From: Crocinitomicaceae bacterium
Lineage (GTDB): Bacteria > Bacteroidota > Bacteroidia > Flavobacteriales_D > Sanyastnellaceae
Direction: 5' to 3'
DNA length: 64,000 nucleotides
NCBI GenBank assembly: GCA_002722795.1
Contig: PBMY01000025.1
Coordinates: 1-64,000 of the forward strand
In this document: positions 1-10,100 of the stretch, piece by piece
Numbering within the stretch: the first letter of the stretch is position 1
Layout of the letters: each line of letters opens with the position of its first letter
Notes under the pieces: model-generated
What the model saw: the letters and a program-made list of their open reading frames with translations, nothing else
Databases searched by the model: none
What the model was told of the DNA's origin: nothing
Made by a program: the position numbers and the translations under genes

Positions 1-69
1 AAATCCCCTCCTTTGTGGTTTTTGAAATTAATCAGTTGAAGAGATTTTAAATGCATAGTGCGAATTTCT

Positions 70-77
70 TATTTTTG
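70..77 (+). promoter_or_regulatory. Bacteroidota -7 promoter box upstream of the TPR gene
   Basis: The octamer TATTTTTG fits TAnnTTTG, the -7 element of Bacteroidota sigma-70 promoters. It lies 29 bases before the ATG at 107, so a leader of about 25 bases is expected. No TTG -33 element at the usual spacing was seen. Confidence 0.5.
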
Positions 78-106
78 CGGCCTGCATCCTACTAAAGGAA
101 TTAAAA

Positions 107-787
107 ATGGCTAAGAAAAACGCAACAGAAGAAAACATCATCAATGTTGATGAGGTGTACACAAAGACAGAACAGTTTGTAGACAAGAATCGCAAAGCAC
201 TTACATATGGCCTTGGAGGTATTGCTATAGTAGTACTAGCATTTGCTGGATACGAGTACTTGATTCAAGCTCCTGCAAACTCAAATGCTGAAATAGCAAT
301 CTTCCCTGCGGAGCACTACTTCTCTAAAGATTCAGTAGAATTAGCTCAGTATGGAGATGGATTCTCAGCTGGTTTAGAAGAGATTATGGACGACCACTCT
401 GGAACGTATGCCGCTTCAAGAGCTGCTTACATGGTTGGAATTGCTAATCGTGACGCAGGACTATTTGAAGAAGCTATTGAAGCTTTTGACCAGGTAGCTC
501 TTAACGATGATGTAATCAAGCCATTCGCTCTTGCCGGAATTGGTGATTGCTACACTGACATGGGCGATTACGCTAGTGCAGAAGCATACTTTGCTGATGC
601 TGCTAGTTCTGCAGATGATGGTCTTGCAGCTAATGCTATTGCTTCAAACTTCCACTACAAAAGAGCACTTGTTCTTATCGAGCTAGGAAGAGCTGATGAG
701 GCAAAAGACGAATTAGCAAACATTGTGGAAGAGTATCCAAATAGCCGTCTATTCAAGACAGCTCAAGCTCTTCACGCTTCACTGTAA
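107..787 (+). CDS. membrane-anchored tetratricopeptide repeat protein
   Basis: This 226-residue protein has a polar N-terminus of about 33 residues, one hydrophobic helix (about 34-54, rich in Gly, Ile, Val, Ala) and no signal cleavage site. It therefore probably sits in the inner membrane with its C-terminal part in the periplasm. Residues about 95-220 form helical pairs with TPR spacing (for example AIEAFDQVAL and YASAEAYFADAA). Proteins of this layout often precede ribH in Bacteroidota and resemble YfgM-type or YbgF-like TPR scaffolds; a chaperone or scaffold role is inference. It is followed after 9 bases by ribH, so the two are probably co-transcribed. The ATG is preceded by AAAGGAATTAAAA, a passable ribosome binding site. 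Confidence 0.8.
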   Translation: MAKKNATEENIINVDEVYTKTEQFVDKNRKALTYGLGGIAIVVLAFAGYEYLIQAPANSNAEIAIFPAEHYFSKDSVELAQYGDGFSAGLEEIMDDHSGTYAASRAAYMVGIANRDAGLFEEAIEAFDQVALNDDVIKPFALAGIGDCYTDMGDYASAEAYFADAASSADDGLAANAIASNFHYKRALVLIELGRADEAKDELANIVEEYPNSRLFKTAQALHASL

Positions 788-796
788 CATAGATCA

Positions 797-1291
797 ATGG
801 CTACAATTGGCAAAAATCTAAGCTTCTACGATTCTAACGAATTACCAGATGGTGCCCGCTATAAAGTGGGCATCGTCGTTTCAGAATGGAATAGAGAATT
901 CACTGAAGCTATGATGGATGGAGCTAAAGAAGTTTTGCTTTCTGCTGGAGTTCAAGAGGAATCAATCGTGGTGAAGTGGGTGCCTGGCAGCTATGAGCTA
1001 CCTCTAGGTGCACAATTGATGTTAGAATCGGAAAAATTAATGCTCGATGGTGTTATTGCTATTGGAAGCGTTATAAGAGGTGAAACAGCGCATTTTGACT
1101 ATGTATGCTCCGCTGCAGCACAAGGAATTAAAGATGTTGGTCTTAAAACAGGAAAGCCAGTTTCGTTCTGTGTTTTAACTGATGATAATGAAGACCAAAC
1201 CAGAGCAAGATCAGGTGGAGAGCATGGCAACAAAGGCACTGAAGCTGCCGTTGTAGTCTTGAAAATGCTAGCACTTGGATCTGAGCTATGA
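797..1291 (+). CDS. ribH: 6,7-dimethyl-8-ribityllumazine synthase
   Basis: RibH condenses 5-amino-6-ribitylamino-uracil with 3,4-dihydroxy-2-butanone 4-phosphate, the penultimate step of riboflavin synthesis, in the cytoplasm. The 164 residues match the family length. Visible motifs are VSEWNREFTEAM near the start, VPGSYELP (about 64-71), the phosphate-binding segment GSVIRGETAHFDYV (about 92-105) and GNKGTEAA near the C-terminus. The family forms pentamers or icosahedral shells. The stop overlaps the next start as ATGA, implying translational coupling. No FMN riboswitch is seen upstream; the gene sits 9 bases behind the TPR gene. Confidence 0.96.
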   Translation: MATIGKNLSFYDSNELPDGARYKVGIVVSEWNREFTEAMMDGAKEVLLSAGVQEESIVVKWVPGSYELPLGAQLMLESEKLMLDGVIAIGSVIRGETAHFDYVCSAAAQGIKDVGLKTGKPVSFCVLTDDNEDQTRARSGGEHGNKGTEAAVVVLKMLALGSEL

Positions 1292-2823
1292 ACATCAAAA
1301 GCCTTAAAGAGAGACCTCTTTTACTGATTTTAACCTTAGCTGCAACTTTAAGGTTTGTAGCATCTTTCTTTTCAGAAGGATATCTGATGCACGACGACCA
1401 TTTTTGGGTTGTTGAAACATCAGCAAGTTGGGCAGACGGTTACGATTATAATAATTGGCTTCCTTGGTCTCAAGAAGAGCTAGGCAAAGATCCTCAACCA
1501 CATTACTCTAACCTTTTTTATTCATCTCTTCATTATATCTACTTCGTTGGAGTAGATGCTGTGGGCATGGACAATCCAAGAGAGCAAATGCTAATTTTGA
1601 GATTGATGCACGGGCTATATAGTTTAATTGCTGTTGCTTTAGCTTACCTCATTGCATTAAACTTAGGTGGTCGGAAACCTGCTATTCTTACAGGTGTACT
1701 AATGGCATCACTTGCTTGGATACCTATTATGAGTGTTCATCAGATTGTAGAGGTAGTAGTAATCGTGCCATTACTAGCTTTTTCATGGGTTCTAACAAAA
1801 TATAATTGGACTACTAAAACTCTAATAATTGCAGGAGCTTGTTTAGGTATAGCTACCGGGCTAAGGTATCAAGTTGGAGTAATGGGGATTGGGTTAATAG
1901 CAGCATTTGTTATTGAATATTCTGATAGAAAGGTTTGGGTCCAAAAAAGTGCAATAATTGGCACCTCTGCCCTCTTGTCATTTTCACTTACACAAGTTCC
2001 AACTGACATGTTTTTATGGGGAGAACCTTTTGCACAGTTAAAAGCATACATTGAATACAACTTAAATAGTTCGGGCGATTACCCTCAAGGCAACATCTTT
2101 ACCTACCTATTTGTAATTCTATCATTAGCCGCCCCGCCTTTATCCGTTTATTTATTTTTTGGATATTTAAAGTCGTGGAGGAAATATGCGTGGCTGGTTT
2201 TTCCTTCTCTTGCTTTTATTTTATTCCATTCACTATTTCCAAATAAGCAGGAAAGATTTATTCTTCCAGCCCTACCCTACATTGTTATTGTTGGGTCATT
2301 GGTTTGGCATGAAGTAGAAAGAAACAAAAAATTATCAGGTAGTATAATCACTTTAAGCATCCTTATAAATTTGATTCTTTTGGTGCCTATCACATTGTCT
2401 TCTAAAAATGCAAGTCAATTAAATGCAATGGATTTCATCCGAATGGAGGGTGATTTGGATAAGTTTTTATATGTCCAAACAGACAGCAAGTCTTTTCCTC
2501 CTAGATTTTATAGTGACAATTGGAACCCATATACATATGCTGACGAAAACACAGATGTATTAGGTCAAAAAAGAACCCATTGTTTAAATCCTCAGGATCA
2601 ACCCAACTATATAGTTTTTGTTGGTGACTCTCACTTAGGTGAATTCGTAAATGAATTTAAAAGTCACTATACAACAATGGAATACGTGAGTCAGTTTGGT
2701 CCAGGTAGATTAGATAGGTTCTTAAATTATTTAAACCCACTAATTCATCTAAAAAGGACTATGGTTTACAAAATAGACCCGACCTTAGAATGCGCTGATT
2801 TTAAGACCATAGAAACCGAATAA
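1288..2823 (+). CDS. GT-C fold glycosyltransferase, GT22 (ALG9/PIG-M-like) family
   Basis: A 511-residue polytopic membrane protein with about ten hydrophobic helices. Shortly after the first helix comes MHDDHFWVVE (about 34-43), which resembles the acidic first-loop motif of GT-C enzymes. LFPNKQERFILPALPY (about 315-330) matches the HKEERFxxPxxP signature of GT22 mannosyltransferases. Such enzymes move a sugar from a polyprenyl-phosphate donor to a glycan or lipid on the outer face of the membrane; donor and acceptor cannot be read here. The last 130 or so residues are soluble. The start overlaps ribH by 4 bases (ATGA). GT39 is the alternative family. Confidence 0.7.
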   Translation: MNIKSLKERPLLLILTLAATLRFVASFFSEGYLMHDDHFWVVETSASWADGYDYNNWLPWSQEELGKDPQPHYSNLFYSSLHYIYFVGVDAVGMDNPREQMLILRLMHGLYSLIAVALAYLIALNLGGRKPAILTGVLMASLAWIPIMSVHQIVEVVVIVPLLAFSWVLTKYNWTTKTLIIAGACLGIATGLRYQVGVMGIGLIAAFVIEYSDRKVWVQKSAIIGTSALLSFSLTQVPTDMFLWGEPFAQLKAYIEYNLNSSGDYPQGNIFTYLFVILSLAAPPLSVYLFFGYLKSWRKYAWLVFPSLAFILFHSLFPNKQERFILPALPYIVIVGSLVWHEVERNKKLSGSIITLSILINLILLVPITLSSKNASQLNAMDFIRMEGDLDKFLYVQTDSKSFPPRFYSDNWNPYTYADENTDVLGQKRTHCLNPQDQPNYIVFVGDSHLGEFVNEFKSHYTTMEYVSQFGPGRLDRFLNYLNPLIHLKRTMVYKIDPTLECADFKTIETE

Positions 2824-2832
2824 ATAACTACC

Positions 2833-4656
2833 ATGCTAAGAAGCATTCATATAGCTATAACTTTTGTGTTTTCAGTAATTCTGAGCACATCAATTCAAGC
2901 TCAATACCCAGGATGGCAACAAGAAGCTGATTACACCATGACAGTAGACATGGATGTAGAAAAGCATCAATACAAGGGCTCAATGTCAGTTATGTACACA
3001 AACAATAGCCCTGACAATTTAGATAAGATATTCCTTCACGCATTTTTCAATGCTTTCCAACCAGGAAGCATGATGGATGTCAGATCAAGAAATATTGAAG
3101 ACCCGGATAGACGTGTAGGATCTAGAATTTTTGAACTAACTGCTAATGAGGTGGGATGGATAAAACCTAGCACATTAACGATGAATGGAATGCCTTGTCA
3201 AGTAGAAGTTGACGGGACTATAATCGTAGCAAAACTGCCTGCACCGCTTAGAGCTGGGGTTACTTGTAAATTTATACTAGATTGGACAGCACAAGTTCCT
3301 AGACAAATTCGTAGAAGTGGATGGATGAATAAAGAGGGTGTTGAATTCAGCATGACTCAGTGGTTTCCCAAAATCTGCGAATACGATCACCATGGATGGC
3401 ATTCAAACCCATACATAGGCAGAGAATTCCATGGAATTTGGGGTGATTTCGATGTTACAATTAACCTGCCAACAGGTTATGAAGTTGGAGGAACAGGCGT
3501 TCTTCAGACATCAAGAAAAACTGCTAAAAAAACCGGTAAATGGCACTTTAAAGCTGAAAACGTAATCGACTTCGCCTGGGCTGCAGATACTGAATTTGTA
3601 GTACGGACTGAATTTGTAGATGGCATAGAAATGAATTTTATCTATAAGCCAAACAAAGAGTATAATAAACAGTGGAAAGAACTTCCTCGTTTTGCAACTC
3701 AATCTATGGCGTTTTTCAATGAATTTATTGGCAAATACCCCTACCCTCAATACACAGTAATTCAAGGAGGTGATGGCGGTATGGAATACCCAATGATTAC
3801 GTTAATTACTGCAAACAGAAAGCTACCGAGCTTAGTAGGAGTTACAGTACATGAAATGGCTCACTCATGGTTTCAAGCATTAGTAGCAACCAATGAAAGT
3901 CTTTATGAGTGGATGGATGAAGGGTTTACTTCATGGATAGAATCTGAGTGTATGGCTATTCTACCTAGCTTTAATCTAGATGGTGGCGATGAATCAGATG
4001 CTGCACCTGATGGTCTTCACGATTGGGCATATAGTAGGTATAAGAGAATTGTAGAATCTGGTAAAGAAGAGCCGCTAATTACTCATGCAGATCACTACAC
4101 TACAAATAGTGCATATGGAGTTGCTGCTTATTCAAAGGGAGAAGTTTTTGTGGAGCAACTTGAAGCTATTATTGGTGATTCGCTTAGAGATGCTGGTATG
4201 AGAAAATATTTTGCAGATTGGTCTTTCAAACACCCTGGCCCAAACGATTTCAAAAGAACCATGGAGCGTATAAGTGACATTGAGCTTGATTGGTACTTCC
4301 AATATTTCATGAACACGACTCACACGATAGACTACGCAGTTAAAGATGTTAAAGTCGATATAATGAAATCAACCATTACTCTTGAAAAGATTGGACATAT
4401 GCCAATGCCACAAGATTTACTCATAAAATTTGAGGATGGAAGTTCTTTGAAATATCACATTCCATTAGTAATCATGAGAGGTCATAGACCTCTAGATGGC
4501 GATGAGCAGATTGCTGAAGATTGGCCTTGGACAAATCCAACTTATCAGATTACTTTTCCTTCAATGGGCAAAAAATTATCTAAGGTTGAGCTTGATCCAA
4601 ATCGTATTCAAGCAGACATAAATTTAAAGAACAACACTTTTGATTTTTCTAAATAA
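2833..4656 (+). CDS. secreted M1 family metallopeptidase
   Basis: A 607-residue protein with an N-terminal signal peptide (about 1-23, ending SIQAQ). The zinc site is complete: HEMAH at 340-344 followed 19 residues later by Glu363 in MDEGF, the HEXXH-X18-E pattern of M1 (gluzincin) aminopeptidases. The exopeptidase motif GXMEN reads GGMEY at 315-319, so the usual Asn is Tyr, which may alter handling of the free N-terminus. Predicted site of action is the periplasm or beyond. A second M1 gene lies 3 kb downstream with bioY between them, all on one strand with short or overlapping gaps. The two paralogues are strongly diverged. Confidence 0.9.
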   Translation: MLRSIHIAITFVFSVILSTSIQAQYPGWQQEADYTMTVDMDVEKHQYKGSMSVMYTNNSPDNLDKIFLHAFFNAFQPGSMMDVRSRNIEDPDRRVGSRIFELTANEVGWIKPSTLTMNGMPCQVEVDGTIIVAKLPAPLRAGVTCKFILDWTAQVPRQIRRSGWMNKEGVEFSMTQWFPKICEYDHHGWHSNPYIGREFHGIWGDFDVTINLPTGYEVGGTGVLQTSRKTAKKTGKWHFKAENVIDFAWAADTEFVVRTEFVDGIEMNFIYKPNKEYNKQWKELPRFATQSMAFFNEFIGKYPYPQYTVIQGGDGGMEYPMITLITANRKLPSLVGVTVHEMAHSWFQALVATNESLYEWMDEGFTSWIESECMAILPSFNLDGGDESDAAPDGLHDWAYSRYKRIVESGKEEPLITHADHYTTNSAYGVAAYSKGEVFVEQLEAIIGDSLRDAGMRKYFADWSFKHPGPNDFKRTMERISDIELDWYFQYFMNTTHTIDYAVKDVKVDIMKSTITLEKIGHMPMPQDLLIKFEDGSSLKYHIPLVIMRGHRPLDGDEQIAEDWPWTNPTYQITFPSMGKKLSKVELDPNRIQADINLKNNTFDFSK

Positions 4657-4658
4657 TT

Positions 4659-5237
4659 ATGCTAGAAAGACAGGTTAAAATAACTGGAATTAAGGCTTTT
4701 GACGAAAGTCTTTTAATTGCTATGTCTCTAATTACCATATGCACTTTAGGACCTCTTGAACTTGACCTTACTGAGGGATTACCTATTACTCTACAGTCAC
4801 TACTCGTAGTTTGGTTTGCGGTAGCATTTGGTTTAAGAATTGGACTGACTGCTGTTGTACTTTATTTAGTTGCAGGCGGAATGGGATTTGGGTGTTTTGC
4901 CGGAGGAGCCTCAGGATGGGGACACTTTATTGGAAGTAATGGTGGATTCCTGTTGGCCTTTCCAATAGGCGCATTTTTAGCAGGTTCATTATCAAGATGG
5001 GCATTTTCATCATCTCTTTTTACAAAGACAAAATTCATATCATCAGCTCTAATTTTATTACTAAGTCAACTACTGATATTAGTATTAGGTGTAGTTTGGC
5101 AATTAGCATTAAGTTTGAAAACAATATCATTAATTGATGTGGTAAGTTTATTTATACCCGGGCTTTTAATTAAAACTGCAATAGGTACACTGGCTTTAGT
5201 TTTTATTTCAAGAGTAATCATAAGAATTAAATCATGA
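4659..5237 (+). CDS. bioY: BioY-type biotin transporter (ECF S component)
   Basis: A 192-residue integral membrane protein with about six helices. The stretch ITLQSLLVVW (about 43-52) and the glycine-rich segment VAGGMGFGCFAGG (about 71-83), followed by GSNGGFLLAFPIGAFLAG (about 91-108), are typical of BioY substrate-binding subunits. BioY imports biotin, alone or with an EcfAT energizing module, which is not in this window. Biotin is the cofactor of acetyl-CoA carboxylase, whose accC lies at 15.3 kb. It starts 2 bases after the first M1 peptidase and overlaps the second by 4 bases (ATGA), so all three genes are probably co-translated. Confidence 0.92.
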   Translation: MLERQVKITGIKAFDESLLIAMSLITICTLGPLELDLTEGLPITLQSLLVVWFAVAFGLRIGLTAVVLYLVAGGMGFGCFAGGASGWGHFIGSNGGFLLAFPIGAFLAGSLSRWAFSSSLFTKTKFISSALILLLSQLLILVLGVVWQLALSLKTISLIDVVSLFIPGLLIKTAIGTLALVFISRVIIRIKS

Positions 5238-7108
5238 GATTAGTAAACACATTATCACTTATAGCATTTTCTCTAACTTTTTTTAGTTGTGCGAGCGACA
5301 CAAATAGAATTAGTGAGAAATCAAAAGCAATTTTAGACATGAAGAGAGCTACTGACTTTCATAGTTTCAGCAAACCTGAAGAAGCATTTGTAAATCATCT
5401 TGAGTGGGACGCAAGTGTAAACTTTAGTGATAGAACCATAGATGCAAATGCAACTTATAAAATTCAAACTTCAAAGAATGCTGAACGTATAATATTAGAT
5501 ATTAGAGAATTAAACATTAAATGCGTAAAGGTTGATGGTAAAGAAGCGTCTTATGAAATAGGTGAAGAAATGCCTTTTATTGGTTCACCTCTTTCAATTA
5601 ACATTACACCTGACACGAAAGAAATCAGCATTCATTATTCTACTCAGCCTGGAGCAGATGCGTTTTTATGGGTAGAGGGTGAAAACCCATTTTTATTTAC
5701 TCAAAGCCAAGCAATTCTTGCTAGAACATGGATACCTTGTCAAGACAGTCCAGGCGTTAGGTTCACTTATAACGCTACTGTCAAAGTTCCATCTAACCTG
5801 ATGGCACTAATGAGTGCTGAAAACCCTACAGAAAAGAATGAACAGGGGTACTATGAGTTTAGAATGAACCAACCTATCCCTTCTTATTTAATGGCTTTAG
5901 CTGTAGGTGATGTTGAATTTAGATCTGTAGGCGCACATACAGGCGTTTATGCAACTCCTGATTTAATCGATGCTGCCGAGTATGAATTTGCCGAAATGGA
6001 GGATTTACTTGTTGCAGCTGAAGCGCTATATGGAAAATACAGATGGGAGAGATATGATTTACTTATACTACCTGCAGCCTTTCCTTTTGGTGGAATGGAA
6101 AATCCCCGATTAACATTTGCTACTCCAACAATTATTGCTGGAGATAGATCTCTTGTAAGTCTAGTTGCACATGAATTAGCTCATAGTTGGAGTGGAAACT
6201 TAGTGACAAATGCAACATGGGATGATTTCTGGCTAAACGAAGGGTTCACAGTATACTTCGAACAGAGAATTATGGAGGCTGTTTATGGTAAAGAATTGAG
6301 TGAAATGCTTGCTAGTCTTAGTTACCAAGGTTTAGTTAAAGAGGTTGATGAAATTATGGACCTAAATCCGAAGGACACTCATTTAAGACTGCATTTAAAA
6401 GACAGAAATCCAGATGACGGAATGACAGCTATTGCATACGATAAAGGCTATATGTTCCTTAGAATGCTAGAAGGAATTGTCGGCAGAGAATCCTTTGACG
6501 AGTATTTAAAAACATACTTTAGTAAGCATGCTTTCCAAGTAATGGATACAGACAACTTTATTGCATATCTCAAAGCAAATCTTCTTACTTCAGAGGAATT
6601 ACAAAGCCAGGCTATGATTAGCGATTGGATTGATGGAGAAGGTTTACCTAATAATTGTCCAAAGGTCAAATCAGATAGACTAAATAAAGTGGATAACATA
6701 CTCTACATGTGGTCACAAAACAACGCCCTTACTAGTGATATTCCTTGGGCTGATTGGACTTATCAAGAACGTTACAGGTTCCTTACTAGGATTAATTCTG
6801 AAATAACTCTTGATGATTTAGCAGAACTAAATAATCAGTTCGATATTTTATCTACTGGAAATAACGAAATTCTTTTTGCATGGCTTGAACAAGCAATTAA
6901 AAAGAAGCATGTAGGTTCTTACCCAAGACTTGAAGAATTTTTAGTAAATGTTGGGCGAAGAAAATTCCTTACCCCTCTTTACAAAGCAATGTTAGAAACT
7001 GGGCAAAAAGAGATGGCACTTAATATATACAATAAAGCAAGAAAGAATTATCACAGTGTAGCTACAGCAACAATGGATGAGCTTTTAAAAATCGAAGCAA
7101 ACGATTAG
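5234..7108 (+). CDS. M1 family aminopeptidase lipoprotein, leukotriene A4 hydrolase-like
   Basis: A 624-residue protein whose N-terminus is a lipoprotein signal (hydrophobic stretch ending FFSC, Cys about residue 19). Canonical M1 elements are present: GGMEN at 286-290, HELAH at 313-317 and Glu336 in NEGF. The segment VAHELAHSWSGNLVTNATW and a helical C-terminal third (about 450-624) are as in the leukotriene A4 hydrolase/aminopeptidase B branch. It likely trims N-terminal residues from peptides in the periplasm or on the outer membrane. It overlaps bioY by 4 bases and abuts the convergent 1281-residue gene with no gap. Confidence 0.93.
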   Translation: MRLVNTLSLIAFSLTFFSCASDTNRISEKSKAILDMKRATDFHSFSKPEEAFVNHLEWDASVNFSDRTIDANATYKIQTSKNAERIILDIRELNIKCVKVDGKEASYEIGEEMPFIGSPLSINITPDTKEISIHYSTQPGADAFLWVEGENPFLFTQSQAILARTWIPCQDSPGVRFTYNATVKVPSNLMALMSAENPTEKNEQGYYEFRMNQPIPSYLMALAVGDVEFRSVGAHTGVYATPDLIDAAEYEFAEMEDLLVAAEALYGKYRWERYDLLILPAAFPFGGMENPRLTFATPTIIAGDRSLVSLVAHELAHSWSGNLVTNATWDDFWLNEGFTVYFEQRIMEAVYGKELSEMLASLSYQGLVKEVDEIMDLNPKDTHLRLHLKDRNPDDGMTAIAYDKGYMFLRMLEGIVGRESFDEYLKTYFSKHAFQVMDTDNFIAYLKANLLTSEELQSQAMISDWIDGEGLPNNCPKVKSDRLNKVDNILYMWSQNNALTSDIPWADWTYQERYRFLTRINSEITLDDLAELNNQFDILSTGNNEILFAWLEQAIKKKHVGSYPRLEEFLVNVGRRKFLTPLYKAMLETGQKEMALNIYNKARKNYHSVATATMDELLKIEAND

Positions 7109-10100
7109 CTATCGGATCACCATTACGTGACCAAACACTTCTTTTCTGATCGCTTCTTCACTTATGCTGTGCACTTCTACTCTATACATGTATGTTCCAT
7201 TTGGCACATAATGTTCACCATCATTTCCAACTTGGCCTATCCAAGGAGTGTTGATATCATTTGTTTCAAACACTAACTCGCCCCAACGGTCATAGATTTC
7301 GAATTCGAATTTAGAAGGGTCTATATCTGTTCCATAAACAAAGAATGCATCGTTTGTCCCATCGTTGTTTGGCGTAAACGAAGTTGGAATAAACAGATTA
7401 AATAGATCTCTGATCTCAATCTCTCTTGTTACAGAATTAGTGCAACCAAACACATCTTCTACCTCTAATGTTACTGGGTAGAATCCACCATCATCATAAG
7501 GGAATGTAAAGACTGGATCTTCTACAATATCAAATCCAAGTGGATTATATGTATTGAATGTCCACAACCAAGAAATTACATTTTCACTTTGAACTCCATC
7601 AAATGTAATTGTAGTATTTGGCACTCTTGTAGGTTGTGGGTTTGCGTAAAATCCAACATCCGGTAATGGGTAGATGTTTATGTATGCCTCTTTAACACCC
7701 TCATATTCACAACCACCTGCTAGCGATGTAACTGTTAATCCAACATCGTAGAATCCAGGAGAATCATAAATATGAGTTGTATTTAGTTCAGCAGCATATT
7801 GCTCATCACCAAAGCTCCATACAGAAGTAGTAATTAATGATGGATCAATAAGGTTGGTAAATGCAAATGCTCCAGTTCCACATGCTTGAGTAGTATCAGC
7901 TTCAAATTGAACATCAATTGGAGATTCTATAGTCACTTCAAAGCATGCTTGTGCAGGTGGCGTTTCACAATCGTCATTTACAATTACACAGTATTCTCCT
8001 GAAGAAATAGGAATGTTCTCAATTTGCTCGCCAGATTCATTACCTATAGGATTTCCCTCCCACAACCATGTATATGTATAACCCGATCCTGATCCGCCAA
8101 ATGAGCCACTAGCATCAAGTTGAGCATCTTCACCACTACAAATGAAATCTGTACCATCTAAATCAGCTATTAGCTCACCAAGTACGTTTACATTTATTGT
8201 TTCATCATCAGACTGACACCCATTAGTATCCAATGCAAATACTGTATAAACAGTACTAGATAGAGGACTTGCAACGAAATTTCCATCAACTGTTGTAACG
8301 GTATCGCCAGTTAGGGCATTTACCCAATTATACGTCCATGAATTGGTTAAATCTTGATCAGACCATGCCTCTAAAGTCACTGAAGCAGATTGACATATAA
8401 CTGCATCAGAACCAGTTTCTATTTCCATAGGAACAGGATCTCCCATATTGAAGTCGTAAGTGTAAAGACACCCACCGTCATCAAATACATTCACTGTATA
8501 ATCACCAGGCCCAAGGTTTTGGTTTACATAATCACTTCCATCAAATTGAACGCTTTCAATAAGATTTGCACCTTGGAATAATTCAATAGTAAATGGTCCA
8601 TCACTTACTAGTTCATTAATTTCAACTAAAACTATGCCGTCAGTAGCTAAACAAGAAGGTTGTTGGTCTGTAATTGAATAATCAAATCCTGGCATAACCA
8701 ACATTGTATCAGTTGCTGCACAGTTATCAAAACCAACTGGAGAAACAAATAACACATATTCTGTTGGAGAACCTGAAAAGTCCGTTACCATAGGTTGTGC
8801 AGTATTAGGATCATCAAGAAAGTCGGCTGGCTCCCATACCCAATCAAATCCACACATATCATTACCACCACAGCTCACACACCAAGAAACAGATTCTAGT
8901 GGGAACCAAGTGTTATTACAGCTTGTCCAACCATCAGATGTGAATTGCATTGAAATACATCCATCAGGGTTTGTTGCTGTAAATGACTGGCCTGCAAATA
9001 CTGCATCTAATGTTCCTAAAACAGCACCGGTTCCGTTGGGGCCATCGAAAATTGTACAAAGGTCCCACCCTACTTCCATAGCACCAGCATCAAAACTTAT
9101 TGTCATCATAGTGCCGTCTCCAATCACATCTGGACAATAGCTAAAGATTGTATTATCGTTATCTACGTAACAATATTCAAATGAACCCCCCGAAGCTGCA
9201 CAAGGCGATGGGTCAGTTCCATTAAAATCTCCTTGAAGTTGAATTGGATCTTGGCAAAACACCAAGTCAGAACCTGCAGTAATACTATTTTGCGGGCCTT
9301 CAATTACGGTAATATTAACAGTAGTATCCCAAGTGCAACCAAAGTTGTTTGTCACTTCGTATGTGAAAGAAAAATCTCCTGGATTTGGAAAATTTAAATC
9401 TACATAGTTTGCATCATCAGAGATAGAAACAACTCCCTCATCCATAGGATTTAACATCCAATAACTTGAATCCGCATCCATTCCAACAACTGGCGTAAAT
9501 GTTGTAACACCGGGTACTATCTCAGGATTAAAATCTATTTGCCAACCAAAAAGTGTTCCATTATCCGCTGCCCATTGGTCAATTACATTAAATGTCCAAA
9601 TACCATTTAGTGGACATCCAACAAAGTTGCATATATCTTCACATGATGCGTAAACACCTGAAGGAAGTGGATTTGTTGCAAAATCAACATCTGGATTATC
9701 TGCGTCATCAAGTACCCATACTCCGTCAGTACTCCAAGAATAATCCCAACCTTCTACGTCTACAATTCCAAGGTCATTTCCACCTAAGTCGTTTGGAGTA
9801 CACCCTGTTGGGTCTGGACCACCTGACGCTCCATTATCCATCAACAACACTTCAGTTCCATCAGGACAGGTAATCCAAAAACTAAGGTCTCCAATAAATG
9901 AGTGCTCAATGTTTGCCGTAATCAATTCTAAATCTGCACAATCCTCCAACACCTGGTCTTGTTCAAAAAAGTCAATAAACAATTCAGATGTAAAAGCAAC
10001 ACCAGTAGCATCGGGTAGGTCTGCTTCTTCAGAAACAGCTAATGGAGGCAGTGCTGTCCACGTAATTCCTTGTACAGGATTTCCATTAACATAACCTGGT

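Noticed and set aside
791-1290. FMN riboswitch control of ribH and biotin-repressor control of bioY
   Set aside because: ribH follows the TPR gene after 9 bases and bioY follows a peptidase after 2, leaving no room for a riboswitch or operator immediately upstream.
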